This document shows positions 24,134-34,761 of a stretch of DNA of 64,000 bases, piece after piece. The translations under genes were made by a program, and so were the position numbers. Origin of the DNA: Beroe ovata (taxonomy: Eukaryota > Ctenophora > Nuda > Beroida > Beroidae); NCBI GenBank assembly GCA_946803715.1, contig CAMPET010000009.1, forward strand, positions 50,049-114,048. The letters run 5' to 3'. Each line of letters starts with the position of its first letter. Position 1 is the first letter of the stretch. A model generated the notes under the pieces. That model was not told where the DNA came from. It saw nothing but the letters and a program-made list of their open reading frames with translations, and made no database searches.

Positions 24134-24243
24134 CATTGCCGGATGTTATCTGTCCACTGCACTGTTTCTTGCGCGCCTGTTTCGGCCTTCGATGAAGGCC
24201 GAAACAGGCGCAAGAAACAGCGGACAGATAACATCCGGCAATG
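24134..24243. repeat. 110-bp palindrome centred on CGGCCTTCGATGAAGGCCG
   Basis: Arms of about 50 bases pair almost completely; the left arm has a few extra bases (ACTGC). The ends read CATTGCCGGATGTTATCTGT and its complement. The palindrome core reappears at 24018-24056 (CGAAGGCCGAAA ... TTTCGGCCGGCCTTCG), and the end motif ATAACATCCGGCA occurs again near 24411, 41496 and 47587. This is what a foldback-type non-autonomous element would look like. Confidence 0.8.
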
Positions 24244-24249
24244 ATCATG

Positions 24250-24870
24250 ATACTGATAGCCCCGGCCCTGTCGAGAATTTCATTGCGCGCGCTGCAAATT
24301 ATTCTCAGACGCACGCGCCGCAAATCATTCTCGCTGGCGCGGCGCTCGCCGCTTCGCGCGGCGTCAGCTGAGCAGTGGGCCTCCGCGTCCGCCAGGCAAG
24401 ATAATGGATAACATCCGGCAGGCGGCAAGTCAGATTTGATCGATGAGCTGGCGCGGCCACTGTTTATCTGGTTTCAGTTCACGCGCGCGGCGCCTTCATA
24501 TTATGATCATTGACAATCGTGAATCGAAGGCCGAAACATGATAAAGGCGCGCGCGCGTGAATAGAGAAACAAAGATCATGTCAGATTGCATTTGCAGATA
24601 AGCTCTGATTCTGACATATCATGTGCACACGTTGCATTGCGCGCCCGCTACTCTTTATAAACTTACTGATACTCTGTGAGTGTGAACTTAAAACTGAAAA
24701 CTAAAAGAAACCGAAACCGCACGTCACGGCATGGGCAGATTGGGGCACGTAACGTGGGAACATACTGTTCCTACGTTGCGTGACCCAATCTGCAGACTTT
24801 TCAGTTCATTGAGTATAAAAGGGGCGGGCAACGAGTGCACAGAATATTCTATCACCGATCGACAAGAGTG
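24250..24870. repeat. GC-rich dispersed repeat, inverted relative to 6.8-7.3 kb
   Basis: It contains the complement of the CTCGACAGGG module (CCTGTCGAGAATTTCATTGCGCGCGC at 24266), a CGCTGGCGCGGCGCTCGCCGC block matching 7250-7265 inverted, TGTGCACACGTTGCATTGCG at about 24621, and at its right end TTTTCAGTTCATTGAGTATA plus GCAACGAGTGCAC, the inverse of 6881-6935. Repeat ends therefore face one another across the block. No ORF. Confidence 0.65.
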
Positions 24871-25080
24871 TCTGTGTAACTGTAATTAAATTTAAAGCAC
24901 AAATCGGCATGAATAAAGTTACAAGCGCAATTTTGTCTTTGATGAGATACAATGATACTTTTCATAACCTATTTGATGTTAGAATACAAATACAAATAAC
25001 ATCACATTAGAAACTCTAGTAGTCCACTATATACAGTTGTCAGTTACACCTCAGTAGACCACCCTATAGTAGACAACACT

Positions 25081-28000
25081 CTATTTGTACTCCTCGAAGT
25101 TCGTGTGGCCCGTCTGCTTGGCATGTTCCCGGGCTGTCTCCTCCCCCGTGAAGCCTAGCTTACACGTGCCGCAGAGTAGCGAGAAGTTGGCCAGATCCGT
25201 GTATTTGTGTTGCTGAAATAGTACGTAGTGTTGCTGAAATAGTACGTAGTGTTGCTGAAATAGTGCGCAGTGTTGCTGGAAGTGAAATAGTACGTAGTGT
25301 TGCTGAAATAGTACGTAGTGTTGCTGAAATAGTACGTAGTGTTGCTGAAATAGTACGCAGTGTTGCTGGAATAGTACCAAGTACGCAGTGTTATTTCAAA
25401 ACTTTGAGACCAACTGACAGTCGGATGACAGGTATACCTTCTTAGCGTTGGCTGCGAGTAGCATTGCCGCTTCCTCAATTTCCATGTCGTGGACTGGAAA
25501 CACGGTGACAGGGCCCACCGGGTCGTACAGAGGGTCATAGTGGATGCCTGGGGAGATATAGGGTTCAACATGATACATCCTACCTCCATGCTACAGTCTG
25601 TCTATCACTATGGTAAAAGGTTACATGTTGGTACAATGGTAACATGTTGCTGTCACCATGGTGACACAGTTCCTATGGTTACATGTTGTTGTCAGCATGA
25701 TAACAGAGTTCCTATGGTATTGGTAACATGTTGCTGTCACCAGGGTAACACAGTTCCGGTGGCATGTTGTCACCATGGTAACACAGTCCCTATGGTAACA
25801 TGTTGCTGTCACCATGGTAACACAGTTCCTATGGCAACATGTTGCTGTCACCATGGTAACACAGTTCCTATGGTAACATATTGTTGTCACCATGGTAACA
25901 CAGTCCCTATGGTAACATATTGTTGTCACCATGGTAACACAGTTCCTATAGTAACATGTTGTCACCATGGTAACACAGTTGCTATGGTGCTCTTACCGTC
26001 GTATATCACGTATATCTTGTCACTACAGCTCAGATCTTGACCGAACTTGTCAACCCGTAGTGACTTGGTGTCGACCACATGGATCTCTGAACAATTGGTA
26101 TAGGTGTTAGGGGTATAGGTGTTAGGGGTGTAGAGTACCAAGCAATGACACACACACACACGTACACGTACACACACACACACACACACACACATGTCAG
26201 TCATTCACCAGATCAGTGTCAACAACTACCCCATGATGATCAGAGTGACTNCACACACACACACGTACACACACACACACACATACAAACCTGTATGGAA
26301 GTGTTTGGCGAGGATAGCTATCTCTATCCCACCACCCCACACAGCAGGATTTTGGATCCACTTAGCATACTCAGCAGGAGGCTTACCTGACAATGGGAGC
26401 TCTGTTAACTTTCCAGATTTACAATCTGTTCACTTTCCAGATTTATAATCTGTTAACTTTTCAGCACGGGAAACCTATCCAGATTACTAATGTGTCCAGA
26501 TTTTCGCTAAAAATTTTGTTCGAGTGCGAACATGCATTTGCCTCTTTGTGTTTGTGAAAATCTTAGGTACAAATATATAACACTCAACTTGCTCACTCAC
26601 CTAACTAACAGTAACACCCATCTCGCTCACTCAACTAACACTTAACTCGCTCACTCACCTAAGTAATAGTAACACCTAACTCGCCCACTCACCTAACTAA
26701 CACTCAACTCGCTCACTCACCTAACATAATCTCGGGGTAAAGGTGAGGGGAGTCCAGGACTGTATCGGCCACAACACACCTCAGAGCCGTTGCTATGGAA
26801 ACGCTACTGTCCCCCTGGAGGAGCAGACCTATACTGGCAAAGAGGCAGCTGTTGTCTGACGCAACTTCCCTGGGAAAATACCACAGTTCAAAAATACCAC
26901 AGTTCAAAATACGCAGTTTAAAATACCACAGATCAAATACCACAATTTAAAATGACGCAGTTCAAATAATTTGATCGATATAACTTACTTTCTCACGATT
27001 GATCTGCCTTGCTGCCTCGGTTCCCGAGTACCTGTTAGAGGATATTTATGAGACACATTATCTTCTGCAGTCGGTTTTATGAGACACATTATCTTTAACA
27101 GTCGGTTTTATGAGACACATTTGTGAGACACATTATCTTCTTCAGTCGGTTTTACTGGAGCAATATTAATTTCAGTCCAAGAAGTCCAAAGTAGAAATGT
27201 TTTCCTACATTTACGTAATATAACCTAGGATGAATATTGAATAAGGACGTCACCCCCAGTCCAAAACATCACTCCCATCTACCTGTAGCTGAACTGGAAG
27301 TCTGTGACATGGAGAAAGGTTGGGATGATGAGAATGTGGTTGATGACGGTGTGGTTGATGAAGGAGCATCGGCGGCGGTGGCGGTGTTGGCGGGAAGTGA
27401 TTCCACATGGACTGTATCACCTGATCGTATCCCCAGATCCCCCAGTGCTGCGCTTGTGTCCTCCGTGCTGAGGGTCCGGGGCGGAAACCCGCTCCTCACT
27501 GTGTCAGGGGGTGTGGTTTAGAGAGGGTGAGTGGAGGGGCGGGAACCCGCTCCTCACTGTGTCAGGGGGTGTGGTTTAGAGGGTGAGTGGAGGGGTGTGC
27601 CATGGATGGGACAGGATCAGGGGGGTGCGACAGGGATGGGTTTTCGGGGAGTGGATGGGTTGTGGCAAAAAGAGGGGCGTGTCAAGGAGAGGGACTGTCA
27701 GAAAAAGGGGGGGCGTGTCAGAAAAAAGGGGCTCACTCGAGGAAGGAGGATTGCGCGTGGTAGCGACCACTTCGAGAGAATCTTGTGTTCGACTCACGTT
27801 TTTGGAGGTTATGATCAATTTGTGTGATTCCCTTGACTGCGCACATTAGATCGTGGAGAGTGCTGTCACTAGTCAACTCCCGGAGTATAGAGCTACCGCC
27901 ACTGTATGTACACTTGAGTGTCTGAAATGTAGAGAGTACACAGACACAGACTCCACTTTATCTGTGTGTGCACTTGAGTGTCTGAAATGTAGAGAGTACA

Positions 28001-28600
28001 CAGACTCCACTGTATCTGTATGTACACTCAGTTTTTTTTATAAGAAACTTATCAAAANTCCCTTGACTGCGCACATTAGATCGTGGAGAGTGCTGTCACT
28101 AGTTAACTCCCGGAGTATATAGCTACCGCCACTGTATGTACACTTGAGTGTCTGAAATGTAGAGAGTACACAGACACAGACACAGACTCCACTGTATCTG
28201 TGTGTACACTTGAGTGTCTGAAATGTAGAGAGTTCACAGACACAGACTCCACTGTATCTGTGTGTACACTTGAGTGTCGAAATAAAGTGAGAACACAGGC
28301 ACAGACAGACACGCATACACACCAAAGGAACACATACTTACATACAGACATGCATACATACAGACATGCATTCATACAGACAGACATACATTCAGACATA
28401 CATGTATATTGCATAACTTCAACCCGGGGGGCATGTCACATCGACATTAATGCACATTAATGTACATTAGCGTACATTATAATGTTCATTAGATCACATT
28501 AATGCACATTAGCGCACATTAATGTACATTAATGCACATTAAAACACGGTAGCTCACATTACACTTACAGAACATTTATGCCACGTTTCAATTGGTTCAT
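25081..28600 (-). CDS. YOD1: YOD1/OTU1 ubiquitin thioesterase, 9 exons
   Basis: Minus-strand exons: 28569-28600 (ATG), 27798-27901, 27283-27498, 26989-27031, 26721-26869, 26291-26386, 25997-26086, 25438-25547, 25081-25212 (TAG). All phases agree and they sum to 972 nt (323 aa; human protein 348). Order: UBX-like domain about residues 10-80 (LTSDSTLHDLMCAVKG, SGFPPRTLSTEDTSAALGDL), Ser/Thr-rich linker, OTU domain from about 145 with the catalytic ASDNSCLFASIG (Cys nucleophile) and YDGIHYDPL (catalytic His), and a C-terminal C2H2 finger (CGTCKLGFTGEETAREHA...H). YOD1 removes ubiquitin from substrates of the p97/VCP complex in ER-associated degradation. The short first exon is the least certain. 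Nearly every intron carries a tandem repeat touching a splice site. Confidence 0.93.
25213..25390 (-). repeat. Minisatellite carrying copies of the YOD1 last-exon acceptor
   Basis: Unit GTTGCTGAAATAGTACGTA (about 20 bp, about nine copies; one shows a small insertion). On the minus strand each unit reads TACTATTTCAGCAACACTACG. The true acceptor is the copy nearest the exon, TATTTCAG|CAACACAAATAC. The array thus offers about eight decoy 3' splice sites, each also placing CAACAC after the AG. Confidence 0.85.
25639..25987. repeat. Intronic array of ATGGTAAC palindromic units
   Basis: About nine units of 33-39 bp, each containing GTCACCATGGTAACACAG followed by a CCTATGGTAACATGTTG-type half. The core matches the palindromic X-box (RFX) consensus. 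It lies in the YOD1 intron between exons 25438-25547 and 25997-26086 and reaches to about 10 bp from the donor at 25996. Confidence 0.85.
26148..26290. repeat. Two (CA)n/(CACG) microsatellites
   Basis: CA-rich runs at about 26148-26193 and 26252-26285 flank a short unique segment; one N at 26251 marks an assembly ambiguity. Intronic in YOD1. Confidence 0.9.
26590..26722 (-). repeat. Minisatellite carrying copies of a YOD1 splice donor
   Basis: About five degenerate units of AACTCGCTCACTCACCTAAC. On the minus strand each reads TTAGGTGAGTGAGCGAGTT, so the true donor TTAG|GTGAGTGAGCG (exon end 26721) is followed by tandem copies of itself, several retaining a consensus AG|GTGAGT. Confidence 0.85.
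27035..27158 (-). repeat. Tandem repeat upstream of YOD1 exon 4
   Basis: Three to four copies of ATGAGACACATTATCTTC plus GCAGTCGGTTTT. It starts about 10 bp from the acceptor at 27032 and fills the start of the intron as read from the exon. Confidence 0.75.
27480..27590 (-). repeat. 54-bp tandem duplication including an exon start of YOD1
   Basis: Two copies, beginning at about 27480 and 27537 (GGGCGG(A/G)AACCCGCTCCT), contain the minus-strand acceptor CTGACACAG and the first 15 or so bases of exon 3. The exon-proximal copy (acceptor at 27499) is the one that keeps the UBX frame. Confidence 0.8.
27825..28265 (-). repeat. Duplicated YOD1 exon 2 segment and a TACAG|TGG repeat array
   Basis: The exon 2 segment encoding SILRELTSDSTLHDLMC occurs twice: intact at 27825-27901 and truncated at 28059-28135, where the copy ends at an N (28058) that marks a weak assembly join. 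Between and after them run about five copies of ACTTGAGTGTCTGAAATGTA plus ACACAGACACAGACTCCACTG. Several units contain minus-strand ATACAGTGG, resembling the true acceptor ACATACAG|TGG. Confidence 0.75.
28441..28565. repeat. CATTAATG-rich tandem repeat
   Basis: About ten degenerate copies of ACATTAATGCAC/ACATTAGCGTAC. It lies next to the donor of the first YOD1 exon (28568). Confidence 0.8.
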
Positions 28601-28751
28601 GATTCTTGCTTATTACTGTTTTACCTGGGATTGTCCTCTTTTTCATGACAACAGATTCGTTGAGTTATGACACGTTAATTACGGTTAACTCACAGCCCAG
28701 TCACGTCAATCTAAATGAAGTTTCCACCACCCCACAGTTTGGACAGGTGAT

Positions 28752-29666
28752 ATGTCAGATGACCGAGGGGAGTTTGACCTCAAAAACGCCATGAACATGG
28801 CATTGAAAACGAGTACAGATCTCCTGCTCAAGCATATGGGAAATGCTGTCATGGATTGCGACACACAGATGCCGAGTTCTACTACCCACATAGCTCCCTG
28901 TGACACGGGACTTGACACCACCGAACAGTGGGGTAGTGGCAAGGGAAGACGCACAACCCACATGAGTGACGTGAATGAGAGGGATATTGTCCAAACTGCT
29001 GCTATCCAAGCTGTGATGGACGTTAATGGGGTCCCGCACTGTAAGGATATAAGTGCGAAGGATTGGCAGTATATTTTCCGAGCTAACGGTCTTGATGTCT
29101 CCATAAATCAGATAAACAATTCGTTCAAGAGGAGAGGCGGGCATAAGAGACCACTGACAGCAACAATGTTCCTGGTTTTGAAGCAAGCTCTGCAGGATCC
29201 AGCCCGGAATTTCATTTTGCAACGTACAGTCGATAGAATAAGATGCATGGCGCTTCATCTGCAGGGAATTGGCACTGCTCAGACCGGACCAGGTACTATC
29301 CCGCCGTCTGATGTCACTCAGACCGGGACAGTGGTCCCGCCGTCTGATGTCACTCAGACCGGGACAGTGGTCCCGCCATCTGATGTCACTCAGACCGCAG
29401 TTCCTGATGTCAATCAGATCGGGACAGTGGTCCCGCCGTCCGATGTCACTCAGACCGCAGTTCCTGATGTCACTCAGATCGTTGGTTCTAATGACAAAGT
29501 TCCAACCGCACATGATGTCCAGACTGCCTTGAATACAGTTGAACTGTGGGTTAATGCCAAGGGAACGCAGCGAGAAAGGGATTTCATGAGGGAATTTGCA
29601 TCTCGTATTCAATCTGAAGTTATTAATGAGGAGAACCAAAAAGTCACACTTGAAAATACTCCATGA
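28752..29666 (+). CDS. Protein of unknown function with VPPSDVTQT repeats
   Basis: An uninterrupted ORF of 304 aa ending in TGA at 29664-29666. The first 175 residues look globular and polar (RDIVQTAAIQAVMDVNGVPH, KDWQYIFRANGLDVSINQIN). About residues 177-245 are a low-complexity stretch of about five copies of TVVPPSDVTQTG or variants, encoded by a tandem repeat of about 36 bp (29290-29480). A charged helical tail follows (GTQRERDFMREFASRIQ). No signal peptide, membrane segment or known domain is seen. It starts about 150 bp from the divergently transcribed YOD1 start. The opposite strand is also open for 313 codons across the same stretch; the plus strand is preferred on composition only. 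It may be a lineage-specific gene or an exon of a longer one. Confidence 0.5.
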   Translation: MSDDRGEFDLKNAMNMALKTSTDLLLKHMGNAVMDCDTQMPSSTTHIAPCDTGLDTTEQWGSGKGRRTTHMSDVNERDIVQTAAIQAVMDVNGVPHCKDISAKDWQYIFRANGLDVSINQINNSFKRRGGHKRPLTATMFLVLKQALQDPARNFILQRTVDRIRCMALHLQGIGTAQTGPGTIPPSDVTQTGTVVPPSDVTQTGTVVPPSDVTQTAVPDVNQIGTVVPPSDVTQTAVPDVTQIVGSNDKVPTAHDVQTALNTVELWVNAKGTQRERDFMREFASRIQSEVINEENQKVTLENTP

Positions 29667-29682
29667 CGGGTAGCCCGAGTCA

Positions 29683-29880
29683 ATAGTGGTTGTCAATCAA
29701 CTTCACCCGCAACTTCACTTGTGTCTTTGCATGTCGATAATAATAATTGAGAAGATCGCAATACACACATTGACATGAAATGTACGTTGGCACGTTGCAT
29801 GCCCTCTCCTCCCACTCGCAGTCGTCACACACGAATGCCCACACGAATGCCCACACGAATGCCCACACGAATGCCCACAC
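29683..29880 (-). CDS. Doubtful cysteine-rich terminal exon
   Basis: On the minus strand a frame ending in TAG at 29680-29682 reads CDDCEWEERACNVPTYISC, then CVYCDLLNYYYRHAK and a basic tail. The cysteine spacing could bind zinc. Upstream of it, five copies of a 12-bp unit (ACGAATGCCCAC, 29829-29882) keep the frame open as a WAFV repeat, so the true exon start is unclear. No family is recognised and chance is possible. Confidence 0.25.
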
Positions 29881-30559
29881 GACATTTATCTACACGAGAA
29901 AGAGATAATTGTTGGTTAACTCACCACGTTTGGCATTGTGCTATCTCTTCAGTAAAATCCCTTCTACTCTCTGTGCTAACGGTGAGCGGAGTGGGGTGTT
30001 CTTTAAACGAATCTTTTCTTCTCTATCTCGTTTAGTACATCTAGCTAAGGAGATAGCAATGAGTATGTACTATGTAATTGTACACTCAATGAAAAATTGG
30101 GTACAAAGCTGAGTTCAGTGAAGTCTTTGGGGGTAAACGCAAAGTTGAATCAAAATGAGTTATGATAACAAATTAGTGATCAACTGACACGGCTGAAATT
30201 GAAAATGAATGGTTGACGACATAATTTAAACGTAATCATATTTCCTCCTCAATCAATAATCAAAATTTAACACAAAACAAATCAAAATGTTACAAAAATA
30301 TAAATCAGAAGCTAATCGATGAAATATGTAGTCAAAATAATTTTGCTATGCCTATTATCAAAAACACAGTAAAAAAATCGAAAATCTTCCCATTGGCGTA
30401 CACTGTACAGCCGACTTTGGTTTTCGTGTCAAATCATTGAAATATCAAATCATCCAAATATCAATCAAAACATCCAAACCATTTCACGGCACTCTAGGTC
30501 ACGTGAAAAATACTGAATCACGTGGTCATTCAATGGACGCACACACGCGCTTCCCAGTC

Positions 30560-31671
30560 CTAACATGTTCCATAGCAATCCTGCACTTGGTAATGAACAT
30601 ACAGGAACATATCATCATCGTGATGCTCCTGGGGGGGTGTGGAATAATATCAATATAATTCTTATTTATAGGTGTACTCTGTACCCGTGTGGACTATAAA
30701 TATGGGCCAATTGGTCATTGCTCCACTGACGGCCCCTTTCCGCCCCGAACAACCCTTTTTGATAACGGGTGGGGTTGAGATGGGTTGGATTTTGATTAGA
30801 ATTTCGCCCACTTAAAATTTTGACTTAGAATTTAACTTCACACATGACACAGTATATCATGTGATATCCTGTACTACCTGGTAAAGGTCTCCAAGAGTAT
30901 TGGTGTTGGGGGGCTGAATACCCTTCTCCCCCAGATGCACTGTCAAACTTTCACTCTTTTGTAGAGGGGTGGAGCTATCCTCAAACATGCCCTTTATTCT
31001 ATCAATCAGATTCAGCACTGAAGAAACTATCATAATAATGCGTAGTACAACGTTAAATACTGAAAAAATGCATTGCAGCGAGATGTGACGCGGGAAATAT
31101 GCGCTAATTACAGGTCTCTGTAGCTATATCATTCAAACACGGAGTTATAACCACTCATGTGCTAGCCACTGATATCATGTTCATATAAATGGCAGGGTGC
31201 CGAGACTCGTTGCTGAATGATAAGAGAAGAAAACTCGATATTCTGTAGATTCCAACCTTTCCATTCCATGGGAACGGCTATCTTGTGATTGGTGATCCTG
31301 ATAACACGTCTTCCTGTTTCTACTGGTTCAACTATTAGCTGCAGAGAGGTACGATCAGCTAATCAGCAACAAGATATGCATATTACCAAGATATATACTT
31401 GGTTGTTTTATTTCTCATTTGAATACCGTTGAATTCTTTTGAACAGAATCCATTTCTTAGCCAATGTCTCATCGTTTCCGATCCTACCCACCGGAATAAA
31501 ACTAGGTCTTGCTCTCCGTACGCTCTCTGCTGAGGATTTCCGATACTCGAAGGGCCGGGAGTTCTTGTATCGGGACGAGAAGTGACGCTTTGTTCCCCAC
31601 GTCATCCTTACTGCAGTTGCGGAAAGTGGTCGTGGGAAGTGGGATGTGGTCAGTGAGTTAGGGTCATCCAA
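30560..31671 (-). CDS. Divergent ATG8-family (LC3/GABARAP-like) protein
   Basis: Four minus-strand exons: 31492-31671, 31257-31338, 30878-31017, 30560-30628. Phases 0, 1 and 0 match the GABARAP gene at 32371-34359 exactly, and the last exon is the same length (69 nt). The sum is 471 nt (156 aa); starting at the second Met (M23) gives 134 aa. Family marks: YKNSRPFEYRKSSAESVRRARP (compare the YK..NPFE..R..E block of ATG8s), LIVEPVETGRR, then TLGDLYQ|EHHDDDMFLYVHY, and a C-terminal CYG with two further residues, fitting ATG4 cleavage after Gly. ATG8 proteins are lipidated on autophagosome membranes. Sequence is strongly diverged in the second and third exons. It could be a fast-evolving paralogue or a decaying copy, but all four exons remain open. 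Confidence 0.8.
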
Positions 31672-32002
31672 CCTCTAACCAATGTCTCTTAAGTTACAGT
31701 CGGGTGATTCAGTTGCGACAATCTGACGCCATCCTATTGATAAAGTCATGGAGTTAGTGACCCGAAGTTGTGAAAACCATCTCAGTTATTATCGGACAGC
31801 ACTACGGTACTCTATATCTGCATACGTTGAGGCGAGGGATAATAAGCCGTGAATAAAATCAGTAACAATCATAAGACCGTATCATTAACATACACATCCT
31901 TTCTGTTTTTGATGCTGAATTAAGTAATAGTCAAATACGTTAACGACTAAATCTAAGAATTCATTCATAATTAGGATGCAACACAACGTTTGTAACGTAT
32001 AA

Positions 32003-32206
32003 ATGCGTCTGAAAGACTCTGCCATGTGTCTGAAATGTCACCAGAAAAAGCAAAGAAAGATGGAAACATCTGAAGATTCGTTTCAAACCCAAAATATCGT
32101 ATCTGAAGAAGATCAAAGGAAATCATATTCTGAAAAAGTCGCAAATCAAAAAGTTTACTCTTTACTAAACAAAATTCAATCAAATGACTTGCTTCCATCA
32201 TATTAA
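32003..32206 (+). CDS. Small ORF, possible exon
   Basis: A 67-codon frame with protein-like, charged content: CLKCHQKKQRK, then a Glu/Gln/Ser-rich segment, ending LLPSY and TAA. It lies between the two ATG8 genes on the opposite strand. No homologue is recognised; the A-rich composition may simply keep the frame open. Confidence 0.2.
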   Translation: MRLKDSAMCLKCHQKKQRKMETSEDSFQTQNIVSEEDQRKSYSEKVANQKVYSLLNKIQSNDLLPSY

Positions 32207-32370
32207 GGTTATTTTACAAGTCGCAAGTTAAAATACAAATGGTATTCGCTGAAATTAAAGCTGTTCACGTGCAAGAAGTCATATATCACACACACACACA
32301 CACAAAACCGAAACTGAAATACCGGAATATGGCATAGTATAATACTGACTAACAACGAACATGCCCGATT

Positions 32371-34449
<2,079 letters not shown>

Positions 34450-34761
34450 TCATGCACAATTTTCACTTTCTCCTTCCGAACTTCTGAAAGAGTCCTCCCT
34501 GTGACTACAGGTAATGAAACATCTACTCGCCCATAAGCGAATTGTGGCTGAAATTCAATAATAATAATGGTATAGTATTCAATTATCAGGAACTGCTTTG
34601 ATAAATTAATAAAGATTTAGTTATAAAAGTGTATTTGAGATAAAAGTTAAATAAAAACAAGGATTTTGAAGAACAAGAAATCTAGTGAAATGCCGCATCT
34701 ACCTATCTAGAGGATCCTTCTACATATATCATTATGCTCTTTAAAATAAAAACTTGTGTTT

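Larger units (their letters stand above)
23046..25080. other. Gene-free region rich in palindromes and GC-rich repeats
   Basis: No convincing coding exon. The region upstream of the channel gene contains the long hairpin at 23489-23579, the palindrome at 24134-24243 and a GC-rich repeat block at 24250-24870, described separately. Confidence 0.6.

Noticed and set aside
25200-26000. CRISPR-like appearance of regular repeats
   Set aside because: Units are directly tandem without unique spacers, the arrays lie in introns of a eukaryotic gene, and no cas genes exist.
25489-26040. 183-codon ORF with CCHHGNTVPM repeats
   Set aside because: It is the translation of the intronic ATGGTAAC minisatellite within YOD1.
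28755-29696. 313-codon minus-strand ORF
   Set aside because: Kept only as an observation. Composition is less protein-like than the plus frame and rich in repeat-derived GLSDI units.
31492-31671. Alternative reading of the first exon of the diverged ATG8 as a terminal exon (frame KDDVGNKASLLVPIQELP, then stop)
   Set aside because: The other frame shows the ATG8 YK..RPFE..R..E block and the same splice phase as GABARAP, which explains the sequence better.
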